From Ascidiaceihabitans sp039975415 (lineage in GTDB: Bacteria > Pseudomonadota > Alphaproteobacteria > Rhodobacterales > Rhodobacteraceae): a DNA stretch of 64,000 nucleotides. Within the stretch, counting starts at the first letter, position 1, and each line of letters begins with the position of its first letter. A program made the translations under genes and the position numbers. The notes under the pieces are model-generated. The model had not been told where the DNA came from, searched no databases, and was given only the letters and a program-made list of their open reading frames with translations. Below, piece after piece: positions 1 through 9,279 of the stretch. The stretch lies in NCBI RefSeq assembly GCF_039975415.1, contig NZ_JBDWHD010000014.1; one strand, given 5' to 3'.

Positions 1-137
1 TCAATCTGGTCATACGCTTGGAAGTCACCAAAGTACTTGGTGATCGCCGCTGTCAGCGTCGTTTTGCCGTGGTCAACGTGGCCGATTGTGCCGATGTTGA
101 CGTGCGGCTTATTGCGTTCAAACTTTTCCTTAGCCAT
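1..137 (-). CDS. tuf: Elongation factor Tu, N-terminal part (cut by window edge)
   Basis: Translating the minus strand from the ATG at 137 gives MAKEKFERNKPHVNIGTIGH followed by VDHGKTTLTAA, the G1 P-loop of EF-Tu. EF-Tu is the GTPase that carries aminoacyl-tRNA to the ribosome. Only about 45 residues lie inside the window. The gene upstream is a lipoprotein gene and not fusA, so this is not the tuf copy of the str operon. Many alphaproteobacteria carry a second tuf near secE/nusG; whether that is the case here lies outside the window. An AAGGG lies about 10 bases before the start. Confidence 0.97.
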   Translation of the reverse strand, partial: MAKEKFERNKPHVNIGTIGHVDHGKTTLTAAITKYFGDFQAYDQI

Positions 138-263
138 GGGAGGCGCCCTTTTCTTTCATGGGGCCGCAGATCGACCCGGTGTTCATCTCGGGCGCGATTT
201 ATTGGCTTTGGTTGGAAAAATCAAGCACCAGTTCGCTTGACGCCTCACAAAGAAGCGATTTGA

Positions 264-806
264 TCAAACGTCGTCTTTGAACCAGCCTTGTTCGTCGCGT
301 TGTTGCACCAGATACCGTTCAATCGACTTTGCGGCGTTTTGGCTTAGGTTTTTCAGCTGCTCTTGCGCGGACAATGTGTATCCGGACCCAACAAGCGTGC
401 CGCTGCCAAAGCTTTCCAGAACCGTGATTTGTTTTGGTTCATCGTTCAGTTTTTTGCCGGCGGCATCATCCCAGACCGTGACATTGATGATCAGAATGGA
501 TTTGGGCGACAACACCAGCGGCACACCGGGTTGGGCCAGCACATACCCTTCGACGCTAACACCGAAATGGTAGCGTTTGGAGCCTTCATAGCGGTCAAAG
601 CGTTCGGCAATTGCAGCTTGTAATGTTGTGGTCAGCTGCTCTTCCGATGCTTTGCGGCTCAGAGGCCCTTTGAAGGCTTTCGGCGCGACAACAATGTTGT
701 GCACAAGGTTGAAATTGCCCAAAGGCACAGGCGCATCTTTCAAGTCAGAGGCCCCGTTGCAAGCCGCCAAAGATACGGCCATCACGACCATGAGCATCCA
801 ACGCAT
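264..806 (-). CDS. Predicted lipoprotein of unknown function
   Basis: 180 residues. The N-terminus is a short basic start, a hydrophobic stretch and a lipobox LAAC at about residues 13-16, so the protein is probably lipid-anchored in the envelope after cleavage before Cys16. The mature part has no domain I recognise; it is mixed alpha/beta-like with a C-terminal amphipathic helix (about 145-170) rich in Gln, Asn and Lys. It lies between tuf and an M48 protease gene, all on the minus strand but with gaps of more than 100 bases on each side, so it may be transcribed alone. I do not recognise a function. Confidence 0.8.
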   Translation of the reverse strand: MRWMLMVVMAVSLAACNGASDLKDAPVPLGNFNLVHNIVVAPKAFKGPLSRKASEEQLTTTLQAAIAERFDRYEGSKRYHFGVSVEGYVLAQPGVPLVLSPKSILIINVTVWDDAAGKKLNDEPKQITVLESFGSGTLVGSGYTLSAQEQLKNLSQNAAKSIERYLVQQRDEQGWFKDDV

Positions 807-931
807 GTCACTTCTCCTAATGTGTCTTGGATAGGGTTATCCGACCCCCGTCGGTGGTGCAATCAAGCCGACGCAGATGGCCGCTGACCTGCGGCACATT
901 TGCCCTTTTGCGTCATCGCCGTGCGTTAATT

Positions 932-2110
932 TCAGGTTTTGGACCCTTTGTTGGCCTTGCCTGTCTTGGAATGGCCGTCGCAAATGCTGCGCAATGCTTT
1001 CCAATCATCTTCGTTGATCACAGAGGTGGTATTGCTCTGCATTTCCGCAAAAGACGCCGCCAGATCGCTGCGCGACCCCGAACTGGGATGGCTGGACAAA
1101 TAGGTAGGCAAATCCGGGCCACCTTTGGTCGATTCTTCCAGTGTTCTAAAGAAAGTGGCCATGCCGGCGGTGCTGACACCCGCACGTCCCAACATGTCAC
1201 GCGCATAGACATCAGCCTGTGTTTCGGCTTCGCGGGTATAGGACGCGTCCAGCACCCATTGCGTCATCGCCAAGGCAATGCCACCGCCGGTGAAATCACC
1301 AACAACCATCGACAACAGCCCGGCTGATCCTGCCGCACGCAACGCACCGCGTGTGGGGTCCCGGCTTTCGACATGCGCGATTTCGTGGCCCAGCACCGCT
1401 GCCACCTCATCCGCGCTTTTGGCTTTGTCGATCAACCCTTTCATGATGACGATTTGTCCGCCGGGGGCAGCAAAAGCGTTGACCATGTCATTGTTCATAA
1501 CGGCTATGTTCAGATCGTAATCTGTGGGTGTATTTTCAGTCAGCCGCGCCACCATTCGCGCCAAAGCTGCATCCCCTTTGGGTGAGCTACACATAAGCTG
1601 CCCGGCCTCGCGCCCGCCAAACACACGTTCCATGTTGCGCACGATCGTCTTGCCATAGGCCACTTCACGTTCAATCGGGATCAAATTGGCAAAAGTGTTC
1701 GCCATGGCTGGCAAAATCACAAATATCATCAAAACAAAGGCCGCGACCGCCATACCAAGGCGCGTCACAACTTTAAAACCGGTGCCTCGGGCGACATCAC
1801 GTTTGTCCAGAAGCGGGCAAACGGCCCGGACGTCATGGATCAAGGCAGCCCCAACCAAGGTCAAGCGCACGTTGTTTATCAGAGCACTGTCATCTGAGTG
1901 AGCCGCGACGAGCGTCACAATAAGCTGGTCATCTCGGGCTTGGTCCGGCAAGGCCCGCAGTTGATCAAACGGCCAGTCCAGTTGGCCTGGCACTGGCCCG
2001 TTTTGCAATTCAGGATGAGACAGACGCAAAACGCCTGTCTCAACCAGCGTCACCTCAACGGTCAGGCGTTGGCCAGTTTCACCATCATAATACCGGCCAA
2101 CTTCTGCCAT
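932..2110 (-). CDS. M48 family metalloprotease, membrane-anchored
   Basis: 392 residues. A non-catalytic N-terminal part (1-110) is followed by one membrane segment at about 114-139 and then an M48 peptidase domain. The zinc motif HEIAH is at 242-246, and a downstream EAETQAD supplies the expected third glutamate ligand. The family (HtpX/Ste24/BepA-like) degrades or refolds envelope proteins. Its start ATG overlaps the stop of the DUF898 gene by one base (TAATG), so the two are translationally coupled. The N-terminal region before the membrane segment is not a family standard and may be a sensor or docking part. Confidence 0.9.
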   Translation of the reverse strand: MAEVGRYYDGETGQRLTVEVTLVETGVLRLSHPELQNGPVPGQLDWPFDQLRALPDQARDDQLIVTLVAAHSDDSALINNVRLTLVGAALIHDVRAVCPLLDKRDVARGTGFKVVTRLGMAVAAFVLMIFVILPAMANTFANLIPIEREVAYGKTIVRNMERVFGGREAGQLMCSSPKGDAALARMVARLTENTPTDYDLNIAVMNNDMVNAFAAPGGQIVIMKGLIDKAKSADEVAAVLGHEIAHVESRDPTRGALRAAGSAGLLSMVVGDFTGGGIALAMTQWVLDASYTREAETQADVYARDMLGRAGVSTAGMATFFRTLEESTKGGPDLPTYLSSHPSSGSRSDLAASFAEMQSNTTSVINEDDWKALRSICDGHSKTGKANKGSKT

Positions 2111-3324
2111 TAGATTGAACCACCAATATCAAGTGCATCCGCAAAGCCTTCGGCATCTGCGCCCAGGTCTGCACTGCGCTGTTGAATTGCATCCAGATGT
2201 TCGGCGCCATGCACCTGAATACCGTCTACAAGGTGCGCAATGATGGGCTGTGTGATCAGCACCAAAGACAGACCGCCAATCCCCAATAAAAAGCCGATAT
2301 ATGCCACCGCGATCAAAATGCTGGTCACGAAGATACCGATCATATCCGGCTCGCCTCCAAAGCCTGCGCCTGATGTCGCAACGGCGAATGCACCTGCACC
2401 GACCGCACCAACCACGAACAAAACGATGGCGGACAACGCCCCGATGATCAGCGACCCTACAACGACAGTGGTTACGACGGTGCCTGTTTTCGCCTCGGAA
2501 AAGAAACCGATCTTGTCGTCCAGAACCTTGTGCCCTGTCAGGTAGTTGAACGCGTAAACACGGTAGTAGACGGTACCAATAATCAGCCAGACATACCCCA
2601 CGATTCCACAGATCATAGCCAAGGCAATGGACTGCAAAACAACACCAATCACGCCGCTCAAAATCAGAATGGCAAGACCGATAAAGACATGCTTCATGCC
2701 TGCGTAAAGGTCAGTCCATTTGCCATCTTGTTCCAGGCGCGCGTCCCCGTACCAAGACCGGTCCGCCATGAACTTCTCAAGGTAGAACGTCTGGCGCGGC
2801 AACATAATGCCAAGGGTGATAATGGTCACAAGATAATGCCCGATGGCCCGCCACACATAGCCCCAAGCAGCACTTTCCATGCCAAAGCGAATGCCACGCC
2901 ACCGTGTTCGTGCCATCTTGTAGCGTCGTGCACGGTATTGCGCGAACAACAACAGGGGAAAAACAGCGAAAAAGGTAATGTAAAAAGCCGCAATCTGGCG
3001 CAATTCCTCGGTTGAGGACGCCCGTTCAGGGTCTACGAAGATGTTCAATCCCGCAAAAAACAGAACCATCTGCACGATGCCCAAATAGATTGCCAAAATG
3101 ACGATCGCGACCAAAAAGCCCAAGAATTTTTCAAGGCCCGTGCCGGTGTATTCAAAGCTGTCTTCATTGGCGCTGGTTGCGGACCAGATGTATTTGCGGA
3201 TGCGGGTTTTGGCCCAGAACCGGTAAATGCCCAGCGTGACCATCGTCAGCAATGCCGTTTTGATATACAGCCAGAACAATGGCTGGCCTTGGCCGTGATA
3301 CCGGCCATGAATTTGCGCACTCAT
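2110..3324 (-). CDS. YjgN-like (DUF898) polytopic membrane protein
   Basis: 404 residues with at least six strongly hydrophobic segments. The N-terminus starts with a short polar stretch followed by a transmembrane helix and the TLGIYRFWAKTRIRKYIWSA pattern; the LGIxRFWAKTRxRxxxW signature is typical of DUF898 (YjgN) proteins. The function of the family is not established. It is the first gene of a two-gene operon with the M48 protease, so it may be a membrane partner or substrate presenter of that protease (inference). The ATG at 3324 is chosen because the next in-frame upstream starts would run into unrelated intergenic sequence. Confidence 0.85.
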   Translation of the reverse strand: MSAQIHGRYHGQGQPLFWLYIKTALLTMVTLGIYRFWAKTRIRKYIWSATSANEDSFEYTGTGLEKFLGFLVAIVILAIYLGIVQMVLFFAGLNIFVDPERASSTEELRQIAAFYITFFAVFPLLLFAQYRARRYKMARTRWRGIRFGMESAAWGYVWRAIGHYLVTIITLGIMLPRQTFYLEKFMADRSWYGDARLEQDGKWTDLYAGMKHVFIGLAILILSGVIGVVLQSIALAMICGIVGYVWLIIGTVYYRVYAFNYLTGHKVLDDKIGFFSEAKTGTVVTTVVVGSLIIGALSAIVLFVVGAVGAGAFAVATSGAGFGGEPDMIGIFVTSILIAVAYIGFLLGIGGLSLVLITQPIIAHLVDGIQVHGAEHLDAIQQRSADLGADAEGFADALDIGGSI

Positions 3325-3501
3325 ACGTTTTCCCTCGATCCGCCCGATGCTTATGCACGGGTCGTTAGTTTTCTAAACTGCCACGCGTTGGGGTAGAATT
3401 CAAATACATGATGCCAAAAAATCATGGAACGCGGGGTCCGGTTTACCTGACTTGCAAGACTGGGCTTCACGATTTCGCAAGCGTGCTTTCCAAGGTTCGT
3501 A

Positions 3502-5811
3502 TCAGTTGAAGCGGTTGTCGCGCGGGAACCCGCGTGGCGCCATACGGCCTGCCGATGCGCGTTTGCCAGTCCATTCGCCAAGGTCGGTTTCAGTGCGCGT
3601 GCGCCCGGCCGGATCCAGCCAACTTAACCCTTCTGCACGGTTGAACGTCGTCGCATCCGACAACCCCCCGTCTTTGTATTTTTGCAAGCGCACACCTTTG
3701 CCGCGTCCCATTTCGGGAAGCTCGTCCAAACCAAACACCAACACTTTGCGGTTTTCGCCAACCACAGCCACGCTGTCGCCCGATACGGGTTTGCAAATAA
3801 GCGCCCGCGACGGGCTGCGCACATTCAATACCTGTTTGCCAGAACGGGTTTGCGCCACGACGTCGTCTTCCGGCACCACAAAACCGTCGCCCGCGCTGGA
3901 CGCCACCAAAAGCTTGCGCCCCGGTTTGTGGATCATGATGTCGAGAATTTCCGCCTCGTTCGGTAGATCCACCATCAGGCGCAACGGCTCGCCCATGCCC
4001 CGCCCCCCCGGTAAGTTGGCCGCAGACAAAGTGTAGAACCGCCCGTTCGCCCCAAACACCAACAAACGGTCAGTCGTTTCGGCGTGGAAGATAAAGCGCG
4101 GACCGTCGCCGTCTTTGAACTTTAGCTCGCGTTCCAGATCAATGTGGCCCGTCATGGCCCGCACCCATCCCATTTGCGAACAGACAACCGTAATCGGCTC
4201 GCGGTCTATCATGGCTTCCAACGGAACTTCGGCCACTTCGCCCGCTTCGGCAAAGCTGGTACGACGCAAGCCGATGTTCTTGCCGTCAATTTCGAAACCC
4301 TTGCCAAATTGCTTTTTGGTTTCTTTCAACTGGTCGGCGATCGACGACCATTGCAAGCCTTCATCGCCAAGCAAATCCTCAAGGCCGGCGCGTTCTTCCA
4401 TCAAAGCGGTCTGTTCGCGCAGCAATTCAAGTTCTTCAAGGCGGCGTAAGCTGCGCAAGCGCATGTTCAAAATCGCGTCGGCCTGCACGTCGCTTAATTC
4501 ACCGTCGCTTGGGCCAGGCGATACATAGTCCGCCTCGTCCATCGCGCGCACATGCGTTTTGCCCCAGTCCTCGCGCATCAAAGCCGCTTTGGGTTCGTTG
4601 TCGTAGCGAATGATGTCGATCACACGGTCAAGATTCAAAAAGGCAACGATGAAGCCTTCCAGAACCTCCAAACGGTGGTCGATTTTTTCCATCCGATGTG
4701 TCGACCGACGCTGCAAAACTTCGCGGCGATGGTCCAGAAAGGCGCGCAGCACTTCCTTCATGGAACAGACCTTTGGGGTCAGCCCGTCAATCAACACGTT
4801 CATGTTGAGCGAAAACCGCACCTCAAGATCGGAACTGCGGTACATCATCCCCATCAAAACATCGGGATCGACATTTTTGGACCGCGGCTCAAGCACAAGG
4901 CGAATATCATCCGCAGATTCGTCGCGCACATCGCCCAGAATCGGGACCTTTTTGGTCTGGATCAGCTCTGCGATTTTCTCGATCAGCTTCGATTTTTGAA
5001 CCTGATAGGGAATTTCCGTGACTACAATCTGCCACTGGCCCCGCCCCAGATCCTCGACTTCGTAGCGGCACCGCAAGCGGAAGCCGCCTTTGCCCGTTCG
5101 GTAAGCCGTCGCGATGTTCTCGGGTGGCTCGACGATAATGCCGCCAGTTGGAAAATCGGGGCCCGGTACAAAGTTCAGCAACGTATCGTCGCGCGCGTCT
5201 GGCGTTTTGATCAAATGCAAACAGGCGTCGCATAGTTCTGAGATGTTGTGCGGCGGAATATTGGTGGCCATGCCCACAGCGATGCCCGAAGACCCGTTGG
5301 CCAACAGGTTCGGGAACTGTGCTGGTAAAACGGTAGGCTCTGTTAACGTGCCGTCATAGTTTTCGCGGAAATCCACGGCGTTTTCGTTTAGACCGTCCAA
5401 CATCATTTCGGCCACAGCCGTCATGCGTGCTTCGGTATAACGGGATGCGGCCGGGTTATCGCCGTCAATGTTGCCAAAGTTGCCTTGGCCGTCGACCAAA
5501 GGATAGCGCACGTTGAAGTCCTGCGCCAAACGCGCCATCGCGTCATAAATCGCAGCGTCACCATGCGGGTGATAGTTGCCCATAACGTCGCCGGAAATTT
5601 TGGCAGACTTCCGAAAGCCGCCCGTGGACGAAAGGCGCAATTCCCGCATCGCATACAGGATGCGGCGATGCACAGGTTTCAATCCGTCGCGCGCATCCGG
5701 CAAAGCGCGGTGCATAATCGTCGACAACGCATATGTCAGGTAACGATCCCCAAGCGCACGGCGCAATGGTTCGCTTAAATCTTTGCTTGGGCTGTCGGTT
5801 ACATCATTCAT
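3502..5811 (-). CDS. parC: DNA topoisomerase IV subunit A
   Basis: 769 residues from the ATG at 5811. ParC with ParE decatenates daughter chromosomes. Visible features are the breakage-reunion domain with RDGLKPVHRR (42-51), the HPHGDAAIYD segment (81-90) and the catalytic Tyr125 in AASRYTEARM, followed by a beta-pinwheel C-terminal domain that is short compared with GyrA. An open frame continues 179 codons upstream, but that stretch runs across the divergent SH3 gene and has no family similarity, so 5811 is the real start. The position equal to E. coli ParC Ser80 is Ala86. It is transcribed alone, divergent from the SH3 protein gene. Confidence 0.96.
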   Translation of the reverse strand: MNDVTDSPSKDLSEPLRRALGDRYLTYALSTIMHRALPDARDGLKPVHRRILYAMRELRLSSTGGFRKSAKISGDVMGNYHPHGDAAIYDAMARLAQDFNVRYPLVDGQGNFGNIDGDNPAASRYTEARMTAVAEMMLDGLNENAVDFRENYDGTLTEPTVLPAQFPNLLANGSSGIAVGMATNIPPHNISELCDACLHLIKTPDARDDTLLNFVPGPDFPTGGIIVEPPENIATAYRTGKGGFRLRCRYEVEDLGRGQWQIVVTEIPYQVQKSKLIEKIAELIQTKKVPILGDVRDESADDIRLVLEPRSKNVDPDVLMGMMYRSSDLEVRFSLNMNVLIDGLTPKVCSMKEVLRAFLDHRREVLQRRSTHRMEKIDHRLEVLEGFIVAFLNLDRVIDIIRYDNEPKAALMREDWGKTHVRAMDEADYVSPGPSDGELSDVQADAILNMRLRSLRRLEELELLREQTALMEERAGLEDLLGDEGLQWSSIADQLKETKKQFGKGFEIDGKNIGLRRTSFAEAGEVAEVPLEAMIDREPITVVCSQMGWVRAMTGHIDLERELKFKDGDGPRFIFHAETTDRLLVFGANGRFYTLSAANLPGGRGMGEPLRLMVDLPNEAEILDIMIHKPGRKLLVASSAGDGFVVPEDDVVAQTRSGKQVLNVRSPSRALICKPVSGDSVAVVGENRKVLVFGLDELPEMGRGKGVRLQKYKDGGLSDATTFNRAEGLSWLDPAGRTRTETDLGEWTGKRASAGRMAPRGFPRDNRFN

Positions 5812-6039
5812 GCCACGATGTTTACGCGGGCGCTGCGAAGCGGACAAGCGGACTTTGCCCCCTTTGCGTAGGCTTTTGCGGCTCTGGTCGATTTGGCGTT
5901 GCAACAAAGACACGCGCTGTGCGTCGGGGAAACTTTCTAAGCGCTTCCCCGATGAAGATTTTTTCAAATTGTGGTAGAAGATTCGGAACCGCACTCTGCC
6001 AGTGCGCGTTAGTTTTGTGATTTGTGGGGGATCACTGGT

Positions 6040-6639
6040 ATGACCAAATTTATCTTGTTGAGCTTTGCGTTTATGGGTGTCGTTTTTTACGAACTCAGTG
6101 GTGGCAAAGACTTTGATCCTGAAGCACTGCGCATCAGCCGTATGGACCCTGTAGCAGAACAGGCCTTGCCGAAAGTGCGTGTGGCCGAAGCAACGCAAGA
6201 CACTGCCCCTGCGCCACAACAACCCGCCGACACAGCAAGTTCGGCAGTCGTGACACGGGCATCTTTTGATCTGAACACTTTGGACACCGCAGAAAAACTG
6301 GCAGCTGTCCAACCCGAGGTACGCACGACCGCCGTGCAGCCGGTCCAAGAAGAACAGACCCTGATTTTACCAAGCCTCGTCACACAGGCCAAAGTTGAAA
6401 CTGAAGCCGTTGTCGTGGATAATACGGCACCTGTGATCGCCGCTGATATTCGTGCCGTCGCGGGAAACCGCGTCAACATGCGGGGCGGTCCGGGGACGAA
6501 CTTTGACGTTGTCGGCAAACTGACACGCGGCCAAGAGGTCGAAATCCTTTCTGATCCTGGCACTGGCTGGGTTAAACTGCGCCCCATGGATGGTGGTTCG
6601 GTTGGCTGGATGGCTGACTTTTTGTTGACGGAAAGCTGA
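6040..6639 (+). CDS. SH3 domain-containing exported or membrane-anchored protein
   Basis: 199 residues. The N-terminus MTKFILLSFAFMGVVFYELS is a signal anchor or signal peptide. A low-complexity Ala/Gln/Thr/Val linker follows (about 40-135). A bacterial SH3 (SH3b/YgiM-like) domain occupies about 140-199, with VNMRGGPGTNFDVVGKL and the closing VGWMADFL. Such domains bind peptidoglycan or periplasmic partners. The ATG at 6040 is preferred over an in-frame ATG at 6022 because GGGGGA lies about eight bases upstream of 6040 and the protein then starts at the hydrophobic segment. It is divergent from parC across 228 bases. Confidence 0.88.
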   Translation: MTKFILLSFAFMGVVFYELSGGKDFDPEALRISRMDPVAEQALPKVRVAEATQDTAPAPQQPADTASSAVVTRASFDLNTLDTAEKLAAVQPEVRTTAVQPVQEEQTLILPSLVTQAKVETEAVVVDNTAPVIAADIRAVAGNRVNMRGGPGTNFDVVGKLTRGQEVEILSDPGTGWVKLRPMDGGSVGWMADFLLTES

Positions 6640-6688
6640 TGAACCTGTGCCTTTTCCGAAAATTCCCTGAGACAGTAAGACGTGCGGC

Positions 6689-7519
6689 ATGACGGCACAG
6701 ACGATCCTTATCACGGGATGCTCGTCCGGCATTGGTCTTGCTTGCGCAATCGGCTTACGTGATCGGGGTTGGAAGGTTTTTGCAGCATGCCGCCAGCAAG
6801 TCGATTGTGATCGGTTGCGCGCCATGGGCTTTGATGCCCCTTTGATCGACTACACGCGGACGGAAACGATCCATAGCGGGTTGAACGAAGTGCTTGAGGC
6901 AACGGGTGGCACTTTGGACGTGTTGTTCAACAATGGTGCACATGGGCTTCCCGGCGCGGTTGAAGATCTGCCCACCGACGCACTGCGATCCATTTTTGAA
7001 AGTAACTTCTTTGGCTGGCATGAGCTGACGCGCTGCCTGATCCCTGTGATGCGCGCCCAAGGGCATGGTCGCATTGTACAATGTTCCTCTGTTTTGGGGT
7101 TCGTGACGATGCCGTGGCGTGGCGCGTACAACGCAACCAAATTTGCGCTTGAAGGTCTTACAGACACATTGCGCATCGAAATGCGGGACACAGGCGTAAA
7201 AGTGGTTTTGATCGAACCTGGTCCGGTGACGTCAAAAATTCGCGAAAATTCGATCCCACATTTCGAAAAGTGGATCGACTGGGAAAACGCGCCCCGCAAG
7301 GAACAGTACGAACAAAAGCTGCTGCAAAGACTGTATCACAGCAGCGGACCTGACCAGTTTGAACTGCCCGCAGACGCCGTTCTGAAAAAGCTGATCCACG
7401 CGGTAGAATCCAAACGACCACGCCCGCGTTATTTTGTCACGACACCCACATACATCATGGCCACCCTGCGCCGTATTCTGCCAACACGGGCCTTGGATTG
7501 GGTCTTATCACGCGGATAA
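6689..7519 (+). CDS. SDR family oxidoreductase
   Basis: 276 residues. The Rossmann motif TGCSSGIG is near residues 9-16. The NNGAHG motif (classical NNAG) follows, and the catalytic YNATK (Tyr-x-x-x-Lys) follows a serine-containing strand VQCSSVLGF. It is therefore a classical short-chain dehydrogenase using NAD(P). The long C-terminal part with PRPRYFVTTP resembles the retinol-dehydrogenase-like/short-chain subgroup found in many alphaproteobacteria. The substrate is unknown. It follows the SH3 gene by 49 bases on the same strand, but the functions are not obviously related. Confidence 0.92.
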   Translation: MTAQTILITGCSSGIGLACAIGLRDRGWKVFAACRQQVDCDRLRAMGFDAPLIDYTRTETIHSGLNEVLEATGGTLDVLFNNGAHGLPGAVEDLPTDALRSIFESNFFGWHELTRCLIPVMRAQGHGRIVQCSSVLGFVTMPWRGAYNATKFALEGLTDTLRIEMRDTGVKVVLIEPGPVTSKIRENSIPHFEKWIDWENAPRKEQYEQKLLQRLYHSSGPDQFELPADAVLKKLIHAVESKRPRPRYFVTTPTYIMATLRRILPTRALDWVLSRG

Positions 7520-7540
7520 GCGAAAAAGCCTTCGCTTTTG
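7518..7540 (+). terminator. Weak intrinsic terminator after the SDR gene
   Basis: AAGCGAA (7518-7524) pairs with TTCGCTT (7531-7537) over a six-base loop, followed by a few T residues. The stem is only seven pairs, so the call is tentative. It overlaps the SDR stop codon. Confidence 0.4.
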
Positions 7541-7592
7541 CGCACCTGCCCCCTACATCCACACCAACGCAGTTGAATAAAGGGGCAAACCC

Positions 7593-7799
7593 ATGCTCAC
7601 CGATGTACTTTTTGTTTTGATCGTCATTGCCTGTTTGGCCGTTGTCGGGGTCTTGGGCCTTGGCCTTGGCGGGTTCGGGAAGGGTTCCGGGTGGGCCAAA
7701 AACAATTCCAACAAATTGATGCGCTACCGCATTTTGACACAGGCCATCGCTGTAGGGCTGATCGTGCTGTACGTGGTCGTGAAACGGAACGGGGGGTAA
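7593..7799 (+). CDS. Twin transmembrane helix small protein (HIG1-like)
   Basis: 68 residues with two membrane helices (about 3-28 and 46-63) separated by a short Gly/Lys/Asn-rich loop containing RYRILTQA. This is the small twin-transmembrane family that resembles the N-terminal part of HIG1 domain proteins, which in mitochondria associate with respiratory complexes. In alphaproteobacteria it is commonly found just before the cobalamin adenosyltransferase gene, exactly as here (4 bases apart). An AAGGGGC sequence precedes the ATG. A specific role is not established. Confidence 0.85.
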   Translation: MLTDVLFVLIVIACLAVVGVLGLGLGGFGKGSGWAKNNSNKLMRYRILTQAIAVGLIVLYVVVKRNGG

Positions 7800-7803
7800 G
7801 CAC

Positions 7804-8376
7804 ATGGTTGTTCTGAACAAAATCTACACCAAGACCGGAGACGCCGGGGAAACCGCATTGGGTAATGGGGCCCGCGTCGCGAAACACGCCATGCGCGTCA
7901 CAGCCTATGGCACGTCGGATGAATTGAATTGCTTTGTGGGCGTTGCCCGCCTTGAAGCGACGGATACCGTCGATGAGGCCCTGAGCCGAATTCAGAATGA
8001 CCTGTTCGATTTGGGTGCGGACATGTGCCGTCCGGACATGGAAAAAGACGCAGAGGCAGAGTACCCGCCCTTGCGTATCGCAGACGCGCAGGTATCGCGC
8101 TTGGAACAAGAAATCGACGCGATGAATGACGCGCTGGAACCCCTGCGCAGCTTTATCTTGCCTGGTGGTTCGAAATTGTCAGCCCAACTGCATGTTTGCC
8201 GTACAGTTGCGCGCCGCGCAGAACGATTGGCGGTGGAACTGGCCACCATGGAATCGGTGAACCCTGCTGCTGTGAAATACTTGAACCGATTAAGCGATTG
8301 GTTCTTTGTCGCCGCGCGCATCGCCAACAATGGCGGCGTCGATGATGTGCTTTGGGTCCCCGGTGCCAACCGATAA
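7804..8376 (+). CDS. Cob(I)alamin adenosyltransferase, PduO type
   Basis: 190 residues, the usual length for single-domain PduO-type ATP:cob(I)alamin adenosyltransferases. They make adenosylcobalamin, the cofactor of methylmalonyl-CoA and ethylmalonyl-CoA mutases. Visible are the N-terminal TKTGDAGETALGNG nucleotide-binding segment, AYGTSDELNCFVG, and the conserved RRAER on the C-terminal helix. It follows the twin-TM gene by 4 bases. The cofactor link to the mutases of the ethylmalonyl-CoA pathway agrees with the methylsuccinyl-CoA dehydrogenase encoded at 22754. Confidence 0.95.
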   Translation: MVVLNKIYTKTGDAGETALGNGARVAKHAMRVTAYGTSDELNCFVGVARLEATDTVDEALSRIQNDLFDLGADMCRPDMEKDAEAEYPPLRIADAQVSRLEQEIDAMNDALEPLRSFILPGGSKLSAQLHVCRTVARRAERLAVELATMESVNPAAVKYLNRLSDWFFVAARIANNGGVDDVLWVPGANR

Positions 8377-8520
8377 ACTGAAGGAATGTGCCTAACGCGG
8401 CGTCCGTTAACGCTAATATGACGATTTTGCGCTGTATCCAACCCGCTGGCTTGGGTATGCAATGGCCAATTGTGTGACGAACAGCCCGGTGGGGTGAGTC
8501 GTAATTAAGGAGAAACGCCC

Positions 8521-9279
8521 ATGAAGGTCCTCGTACCTGTCAAACGCGTGATTGATTATAACGTGAAGGTTCGTGTCAAAGCGGACGGTTCCGGTGTCGA
8601 TCTTGCCAACGTAAAAATGTCGATGAACCCGTTTGACGAGATTTCCGTCGAACAGGCGATCCGTCTGAAAGAAGCCGGTCAGGCCGACGAAGTGATCGTC
8701 GTATCTGTTGGCGTCAAGCAATCCCAAGAAACGCTGCGCACCGCGCTTGCGATGGGTGCGGACCGCGCGATTTTGGTTGTTGCGGCAGACGACGTGCACA
8801 ACGACATCGAGCCTTTGGCCGTTGCAAAAATCCTCAAAGCTATTGTGGACGAAGAGCAGCCCGGCCTTGTGCTTTGTGGCAAACAAGCCATCGACAACGA
8901 TATGAACGCAACGGGCCAGATGCTGTCTGCCTTGATGGGCTGGTCGCAAGCGACATTCGCATCCGAAGTTGCAGTGGCTGGCGACAAAGCACGCGTCACA
9001 CGCGAAGTTGATGGCGGTTTGCAAACCATCGAAGTGAGCATGCCGACGGTTATCACTGTTGACCTGCGCCTGAACGAGCCACGCTATGCATCGCTGCCAA
9101 ACATCATGAAGGCCAAGAAAAAGCCTTTGGATGAAAAGACTGCCGCAGATTACGGCGTCGACGTGACACCACGTCTGGCTGTTGTGGGCACATCAGAGCC
9201 AGCGGCACGTGCGGCAGGCATCAAAGTGGCATCGGTCGAAGATCTGGTGGCAAAACTTAAAGAAGCGGGGACTGTGTAA
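8521..9279 (+). CDS. etfB: Electron transfer flavoprotein beta subunit
   Basis: 252 residues. The start MKVLVPVKRVIDYNVKVRVK and the segment KMSMNPFDEISVEQAIRLKE are typical EtfB. The conserved LCGKQAIDND motif and the late ETF-beta signature VEVSMP-like stretch with a KKPLDEKT tail are also present. With EtfA it accepts electrons from acyl-CoA dehydrogenases and passes them to ETF:ubiquinone oxidoreductase. TAAGGAG lies 8 bases before the start. The stop overlaps the etfA start (TAATG). Confidence 0.97.
   Translation: MKVLVPVKRVIDYNVKVRVKADGSGVDLANVKMSMNPFDEISVEQAIRLKEAGQADEVIVVSVGVKQSQETLRTALAMGADRAILVVAADDVHNDIEPLAVAKILKAIVDEEQPGLVLCGKQAIDNDMNATGQMLSALMGWSQATFASEVAVAGDKARVTREVDGGLQTIEVSMPTVITVDLRLNEPRYASLPNIMKAKKKPLDEKTAADYGVDVTPRLAVVGTSEPAARAAGIKVASVEDLVAKLKEAGTV

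Noticed and set aside
138..263. Gap before tuf checked for a tRNA gene
   Set aside because: No cloverleaf with a T-loop GGTTCRA and matching acceptor stem could be formed.
3325..3501. Gap between the DUF898 and parC genes checked for a small RNA or tRNA
   Set aside because: No convincing stem set or terminator was seen; an open frame there has no likeness to known proteins.
4552..5235. Plus-strand 227-residue frame inside parC
   Set aside because: Antisense shadow of a well-recognised gene with no start site or family likeness.
5812..6348. In-frame extension upstream of parC of 179 codons
   Set aside because: It overlaps the divergent SH3 gene, has no topoisomerase likeness, and the standard ParC start is at 5811.
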